From Phlegmacium glaucopus (lineage: Eukaryota > Basidiomycota > Agaricomycetes > Agaricales > Cortinariaceae): DNA of 12,138 bases. This document shows, piece after piece, positions 7,725 through 12,138 of this stretch (position 1 is its first letter; each line of letters opens with the position of its first letter). The DNA lies in NCBI GenBank assembly GCA_015039465.1, contig MU130245.1:101393-113530 (forward strand). Direction: 5' to 3'. The notes beneath the pieces were generated by a model that saw only the letters and a program-made list of their open reading frames with translations, made no database searches and was not told where the DNA came from. The position numbers and the translations under genes are program-made.

Positions 7725-8375
7725 TTCAGAGTGTTGTGGATTTCTTGTGAGTGTTGTGAGTCAACCAATTCATTCACGAGATATCATGCATAGTTGTAAG
7801 TATTTAAGTAAATTATTGTATAAAATTACCTGTCATCTGTTGGACCAGTTACCCAGTACTTAGTGCGTGGACTCCTGAGTCCTACCCAATATGGTTGGAA
7901 TAAAAAAAATGAACATAGTTACATAAGAAGTCGGAACCTACAATCTTTGTTATATAAGGGCAAAATATCACCCCATGAATGTGCGGAGGGTCCTTTATCA
8001 CTGACAAGTCTGATCCTTCCACTACCTGGTTCATCTGGAACAAAGTATATACATATGTTTGAAAAAACCCTCAAAACACGTTTAGTTGGGAGATCAGAAT
8101 TAGAGATTAGGACATAACTCACAAAAACCATCCCGGACGCTGTTGGATGCAAGGACTAAATTTAAATTTGAGTACCACATGATAACAGTCGACCACCGCA
8201 TCCGAGTCACTTTCCAAATATAATCAAAATGGAGAACATACCATTTAGCACCTATCAGGTCATGGGCCGCTAGGAATACCTGAGGCTCAGCTGCGAGACA
8301 CTTGCGAGACAGTTGTGTACATGCCTACTCGCAAGTTCCAGGACTTGGGAGCATTAGCGCCCATTGTGAACATCT

Positions 8376-8540
8376 GCGAGTTATTGCGAGTTATCTGCAG
8401 GTTACTTGCGGGTTCCTTGCGGGTTATTTGTGAGTTACTTGCAAGTGATCTGCGGGTTATTTGCAAGTTATTTGCGAGTAATGTTACATGCGAGTACCTG
8501 CAAGTACTTGTGGGTAACATTGTGGGTAACTGTGAGTAAT
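8376..8540. repeat. 11-bp minisatellite (GCGAGTTATTT-like)
   Basis: About fifteen degenerate units follow one another, such as GCGAGTTATT, GCGGGTTATTT, GCAAGTTATTT and GTGGGTAACT. The motif is the same as in the flanking TTGCGAG clusters. Isolated copies also lie at 8288-8340. Small open frames across it are products of the 11-bp period and not genes. Confidence 0.85.
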
Positions 8541-8872
8541 GAACGGACATATATGCAAACACAGCTGTGTGTGTCAAATAAATTTACACACAGATAAATG
8601 AATATTAGGATGATGAAACAATTGACCTGCCAGTGCTGTGAAAATCTTAGCCAAACCGAAGTCGGAAGGTCTGTGAGCTTACTAGTAATCAAATTCTCTT
8701 CTTATGGTATTGCAGTTGTGAAATTTTCTGGATACATTACACCTTCAATATTGGCCTTATGTATTTTTTGGAAGGATGGGGAGACATGTAACAGTTGAAT
8801 TACCGTTAGAAGTTGACGACTGCAATGGATGCAAGGCTGTGGGAACATTTGTCCAACGTAGAGAGCAAGAAC

Positions 8873-8957
8873 ACTTGAGAACAACTTGCGAGGCACTTGC
8901 GAGACCTTACAAAAGCTTGCGATCAGATGACTCGCAAGTGATCGCAGTGACTCGCAT
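8873..8957. repeat. Right subterminal cluster with motifs in both orientations
   Basis: ACTTGCGAG occurs near 8887 and 8897 in plus orientation, while CTCGCAAGTGA (8931) and GACTCGCATA (8949) are inverted copies. The inverted ones overlap the right terminal inverted repeat. This mix of orientations is common in subterminal regions of DNA transposons. Confidence 0.75.
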
Positions 8958-8980
8958 ATTTCTCTATGCCCTGTGTGATG

Positions 8981-9799
8981 TACTATGCCAAGAACAAGAA
9001 TGATAGACCAAGGGATAAATCTGTGATATTCCTTCATGACATTTTCCGCTGATAGGATCCATATAGCCTCTAGGTTTGTAAACTGGTTATTTTTGCGATT
9101 TAACAACCTCGCAGTATACGCGGATGCCTCGTGGGTACCAACTTCACTCGCACTCTCATTCGCGGTTGTCGCACATCCTTCGCACATCACACAACATGAT
9201 ATAGGCCTCGCATAACCTTCGCACATCACTCCTACGACCTTCGTAACTATCCAACGCACCCCCGTTCCTCTTCGCACTTCATACTTCGACATATCTTCAG
9301 CTTTCTCTATCAATACCGGACTTGACCATTTCTTTCCTTCGCAACCACATCTTCACACAGCTTCTCTTTAATCTCGCGGTCTTTCACGGCTCGCATACAC
9401 ATCCCTTTCACTGGTTTGATCATGGTCCATGTTGTTCTCAACTTAATTTCTTTTAACTTTCCATATATATTATTATTTTATCATCTCCTTCGAAACAGGA
9501 GGTCATTCAACTGACCTCCTTACTCATCACTTCTATTTTTATTCTATCCCCTATTCCTTCGTTACCAAACTACTGGGCTCATGTGACTTCGCATTAGCTC
9601 AATTTTTACATTACTGTTTCGCATACCCGCACCTGGCTTAGCTTGTTACTCTTGTATTAAGTACCTGTAGCAAGTAGGAGGCAAGGCGAACAAGAGACGG
9701 CCAGAGTTTTGATCCCATAAACTTTGCAGCAACGTTCTAAGTCAATAGTCTCATCCTTTAAAGTTACTTCGCGTACTGCGTTATCGTTCGCGGACTTCG
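8981..9799 (+). other. Non-coding LTR/leader-like region upstream of the gypsy gag
   Basis: No gene is recognised in these ~820 bp. The part 9110-9420 is dense in TTCGCA, CTCGCA and CCTTCGCAC motifs. A TATA-like stretch, CCATATATATT, lies at 9461-9471, about 30 bp before the hairpin at 9497-9520. Position ahead of a gypsy gag suggests a 5' LTR plus leader, but the LTR ends cannot be set without the 3' LTR, which lies beyond the window. No convincing tRNA primer-binding site was found. Between 9749 and 9799 the gag frame is already open but does not look like gag. Confidence 0.45.
9497..9520 (+). repeat. 9-bp-stem hairpin in the gypsy leader
   Basis: AGGAGGTCA and TGACCTCCT are perfect inverted repeats around the 6-base loop TTCAAC. 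It lies shortly after the TATA-like stretch, so it could sit in the 5' end of the transcript. No T-run follows; the function is unknown. Confidence 0.75.
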
Positions 9800-11323
9800 C
9801 TATCTTCGCGGTCTACTCGTCCAGCGTATTTCAATACCGCGAACTTCCCTTTAAATTCTATCGAGGAAATCTACATTAACCCCTCCGAACTACGTTACTA
9901 CTTGCAGTCTGACCCCACCGCTAGTACATCAAATTGGAGCCCACCGCGAGGGGTTCTTGTTCATTTTTCCTCGAAAATTCCAGTCTCTACTTGTCTTACG
10001 AAGCGGTCACCGGAAGCTCAACCGGTTACTACAATTTCTTCACCAGAAATTACCCCAAAGGACAGGTTCGCTTCACATCCAATAGGTGAACCCACAGAAT
10101 TCGAGTTAACCCAATCGTTCTTGGACGAGCCTATTCCGACAACTGCTTTATTGGTCGACCCTACTATATCATCAGAGCCGGTTACACCTATAGCGGTTGT
10201 TTTGCCAAGTCCAGTTACACCTGATAAACCAATCGCCGAATTCCCAGTTGAACGACCGATTTCAGACTCTTCCACCCCGATACAAGTCCCTGCAGCTTCG
10301 TTCGTTTATCCCACAAATATATCGGACTTGTCGTTTATGAAATCACCACCCGACGACTACATGTACCAAGCTCGAGTAGACGCGAACACATCCACAGAGG
10401 CTGGAGACTCGCAGCATGCTTCTCGTCGAAACAACGATCTATATTTGCCGCTCCCAGGTGAATCTACGGCACCATTCTTCGATAAAACAAAGCCTCGCGA
10501 GTTGTCTCGCTTTTTCGAATATTTGGAGCGATTGTATGCTAAGTTTGGAGTGAGAGATGAGAGGAGGAAGAAGGAGTGTATGGTGGGGTATACAGATTGG
10601 GAGACAGAAGGTTTTTGGAAAGCGTTTGAGGAGTTTGGAGATCCCGCAGCCACGTATGATGACCTTAAGGCCGCCGTAATACGCATGTATCCTGGCAGTA
10701 ATGACAGCGACCTCTACACTGTCCGCGATATGGATTTCCTAATTGGCGAGAGGCAGCGTCTCGGGATAATGACTAGGGATGAGTTGGCAGACTTCCATAC
10801 GAAGTATATCATATTGACGCAGTGGCTTATCAGCAAAGGGTATATTGGCAAGCACGAACAACAGCGCGGATATATGCGAGCTATACCACATGTCCTGATT
10901 CCTGCAGTAACCACCAGACTTCAGATCGCTCATCCGCATCACAATCCTTTATTACCCTACGGAGTGGGAGAGATCTTCGAAGCTACACAGTTCGCATTAC
11001 AAAGCTCCTCAAATTTCTTGCCAGCGTATTTCGCGCAACAGCAACCGTTACAGGCAGCACAGCAACGAATTGCTACCAAACATACCTTGGTTTCACAGCC
11101 GGCAGGTCCCACGGAAGGGGGAGAACTTGGCACGTTATTTGCGGAGCTTCGCGGTCTGTTGTCAACGATGAGGTCAGGAGGTGGAGGATACTCAGGAGGC
11201 GGCGGATATTCAGGAGGTGGAGGATATTCAGGAGGCGGCAGATATTCGAGGAGGTGGAGGATATTCACCAGGCGGAGCAGTGACCACAGGAAGGCCAAGG
11301 AGGCATTTGAGATGTTTGTTTGA
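9800..11323 (+). pseudogene. Ty3/gypsy gag, start codon missing, frameshifted near the C-terminus
   Basis: The frame is open from 9749 to the stop at 11321-11323. The N-terminus (SSRSTRPAYFNTANFPL, from 9803) looks like a gag start, but there is no ATG until about 10339; CTA stands at 9800 where ATG would fit. A Pro/Thr/Ser-rich region follows (RGVLVHFSSKIPVSTCL and onward). The gag core contains LPLPGESTAPFFDKTKPREL then FFEYLERL, AAVIRMYPG, and RLQIAHPHHNPLLPYGVGEIFEA. That core is typical of capsid proteins of Agaricomycete gypsy elements. The end is a Gly-Tyr-Ser repeat. One extra G at 11248 shifts the frame, so the last 25 residues before the stop are not native. Confidence 0.85.
11174..11264 (+). 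repeat. 18-bp tandem repeat encoding Ser-Gly-Gly-Gly-Gly-Tyr
   Basis: Four 18-bp units (11174-11191, 11192-11209, 11210-11227, 11228-11245) are followed by a 19-bp unit (11246-11264) with an extra G at 11248. The units read TCAGGAGG[T/C]GG[A/C]GGATA[C/T] with few changes. The repeat is a glycine-rich linker before the zinc knuckle, and the odd unit is where the gag frame breaks. Confidence 0.92.
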
Positions 11324-11395
11324 CGGGTTGGAACATTTGATAAGGGATTGCGAGAGCAGTGGAGGAGTATCTTAAGCAGGGTAAAGTGGTGAGAC
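11249..11395 (+). pseudogene. Scrambled zinc-knuckle segment of the gypsy gag
   Basis: After the extra G at 11248, homology continues in the next frame: GGGGYSPGGAVTTGRPRRHL then RCLFDGLEHLIRDCE. This is the nucleocapsid zinc knuckle, which binds genomic RNA. Only CLF-DGLE-H-LIRD-C is present. A single missing Cys codon after CLF (near 11321) would give exactly CX2CX4HX4C. A second extra base, A at about 11355, moves the frame again into VEEYLKQGKVVR. A third change at 11390-11393 (one base gained or two lost) leads into DYSGGKIGLPGG. The three shifts sum to zero modulo three, so the frame ends where gag began. Confidence 0.8.
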
Positions 11396-12138
11396 TACAG
11401 CGGTGGAAAGATAGGGTTACCGGGAGGAGAGTGGATACCACAGGCGCTTCCAGGAGCGAATTTAAAGGAGAAGGTTGACAAGTGGCACAGGAGGAACCCT
11501 AACGCGATTGCAGCCAAATCGTTCATACAAACAATCGACATGCGTATCATGAACGAGAGCAAGCCAGACGTTACCCAAATTCACTCCGTGTATCATTTGA
11601 CCGCAGAGGAGCGTATCGCAAGCTTACAGGCAGAAATATTCGCGTTACAGCAGAAGGGGAGGGGAGTTCAGACGAGAGGGCAGAGAGTGAGGGATGGAGA
11701 AGAAAGAGAGAGGGAAGAGGAGGTTAGACCGAGAGTCAACACATTCCGCGCGCCGGTTGGCACAAACAAGCCAACAATGGTAGAACGCCCATTTGCGAAA
11801 GCTAAGGACGCTGCATACGCCCCACCAGTCAACCGAGTCATTGGGCAACAACAGAAGTTCAATGCTCCAGCTCCAGTACGCAGGAACGACCCATCTTACC
11901 GTACCTATCCACCCGTATACGATACCAAGATAGCTGCGGATGTCTACCAGCGTTCCATGGAAGCTCCCATCACTCTTACCCAGCGCGAATTGTGGTCCAT
12001 TTCTCCTGAGGTTCGCTCTCACGTTCGCGAACAGATCACCAATAAGCGTGTACCTCAGGGTCAGGAACGGGCACCGGTCGCTACACAGAACCTTGCGGCA
12101 GTCATAGAGGGGGAGTTTGAGGATGAGGAGATGATGAT
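11393..12138 (+). pseudogene. gypsy gag-protease linker region, open to the window end
   Basis: In the same frame as the upstream gag, this segment is open without a stop from 11393 to the last base. It encodes SGGKIGLPGGEWIPQALPGANL then KEKVDKWHRRNPNAIAA, and later YHLTAEERIASLQAEIFAL. A charged Arg/Glu-rich stretch follows (~11650-11740), then a Pro-rich part, and LTQRELWSISPEVRSHVREQI. These blocks match the region between zinc knuckle and aspartic protease in Agaricomycete gypsy polyproteins. The protease itself would begin beyond the window. It has no stop of its own; it is called a pseudogene only because it is disconnected from gag by the frameshifts at 11248-11393. Confidence 0.75.

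Larger units (their letters stand above)
7598..8971. mobile_element. Non-autonomous TIR DNA transposon (1374 bp), Mutator-like target duplication
   Basis: The perfect 9-bp direct repeat TGTGTGATG stands at 7589-7597 and 8972-8980, with non-matching bases outside. Directly inside, the ends are GGGCA and TGCCC. The imperfect inverted repeats 7598-7628 and 8942-8971 agree at 23 of 31 aligned columns with one gap. A 9-bp duplication is typical of Mutator-like elements; an 8-bp reading (hAT) is less good because it makes the ends asymmetric. Three clusters of TTGCGAG-like repeats lie inside. The interior (7740-8280, 8545-8870) shows only short open frames with no recognised domain, so the element would need a transposase in trans. 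Confidence 0.78.

Noticed and set aside
7863..8152. Opposed 84- and 77-codon frames inside the 1374-bp element
   Set aside because: Neither has a recognised motif. A captured host gene fragment is possible but cannot be shown from the sequence.
7620..8540. CRISPR-like array from the short repeated motifs
   Set aside because: Repeats are 10-12 bp, degenerate and without uniform spacers, and the coding context is a eukaryotic (fungal) transposon landscape.
8315..8597. Open frames encoding Leu-Arg-Val-Ile-Cys-like repeats
   Set aside because: They arise from the 11-bp minisatellite, which reads similarly in every frame; no start context or homology.
8702..9313. 203-codon minus-strand open frame
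   Set aside because: It crosses the right end of the 1374-bp element and its target duplication, owes its Cys/Glu-rich stretch to TCGCA repeats, and shows no domain I recognise.

Overview
The window looks like a transposon graveyard from a filamentous fungus, most probably a mushroom-forming basidiomycete (Agaricomycetes). That placement rests on three coding signatures recognised from memory: a UBN2-type Ty1/copia gag-pol, the C-terminal block of a Plavaka-type DNA transposase, and a Ty3/gypsy gag of the kind abundant in Agaricomycetes. No intact host gene, tRNA, rRNA or CRISPR array was seen. Every recognisable coding region is truncated, frameshifted or interrupted.

Layout. Positions 1-122 are a fragment of an unclassified repeat whose second, inverted copy lies at 4374-4495. 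Positions ~149-442 are the 3' end of a Plavaka-like transposase with one in-frame stop. A Ty1/copia element runs from 513 to about 7387. Its 5' LTR is cut to 104 bp and fused to the middle of gag. Gag, zinc knuckle, protease, integrase, reverse transcriptase and RNase H follow in order, ending at a polypurine tract and the 3' LTR.

The copia reverse transcriptase is broken twice. A ~1.37 kb minus-strand insertion (element X, ~3940-5314) is followed by a 93-bp island of copia reverse transcriptase (5315-5407). Then comes an 885-bp terminal-inverted-repeat element (5408-6292) packed with CCTGAG-type subterminal repeats. Removing that second element plus a 2-bp AA duplication restores the copia reading frame exactly, so its ends are well supported.

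Beyond the copia 3' LTR lies a second non-autonomous DNA element (7598-8971). It has GGGCA...TGCCC ends, imperfect ~30-bp inverted repeats and a perfect 9-bp target duplication (TGTGTGATG), and it carries clusters of an 11-bp TTGCGAG-type repeat. The stretch 8981-9799 is a TCGCA-rich, non-coding LTR/leader-like region with a 9-bp-stem hairpin. From ~9800 to the window end is the gag half of a Ty3/gypsy element. It lacks an ATG and has three +1-type frameshifts within 150 bp that cancel out, and its zinc knuckle has lost one cysteine.

The pieces do not form a working pathway. They record successive insertions: copia beside an older Plavaka remnant, X and the 885-bp element into copia, and the 1.37-kb element into flanking DNA. 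The most novel items are the two short DNA elements with subterminal repeat clusters and the unclassified element X. No enzyme for mobilising any of them is encoded in the window.
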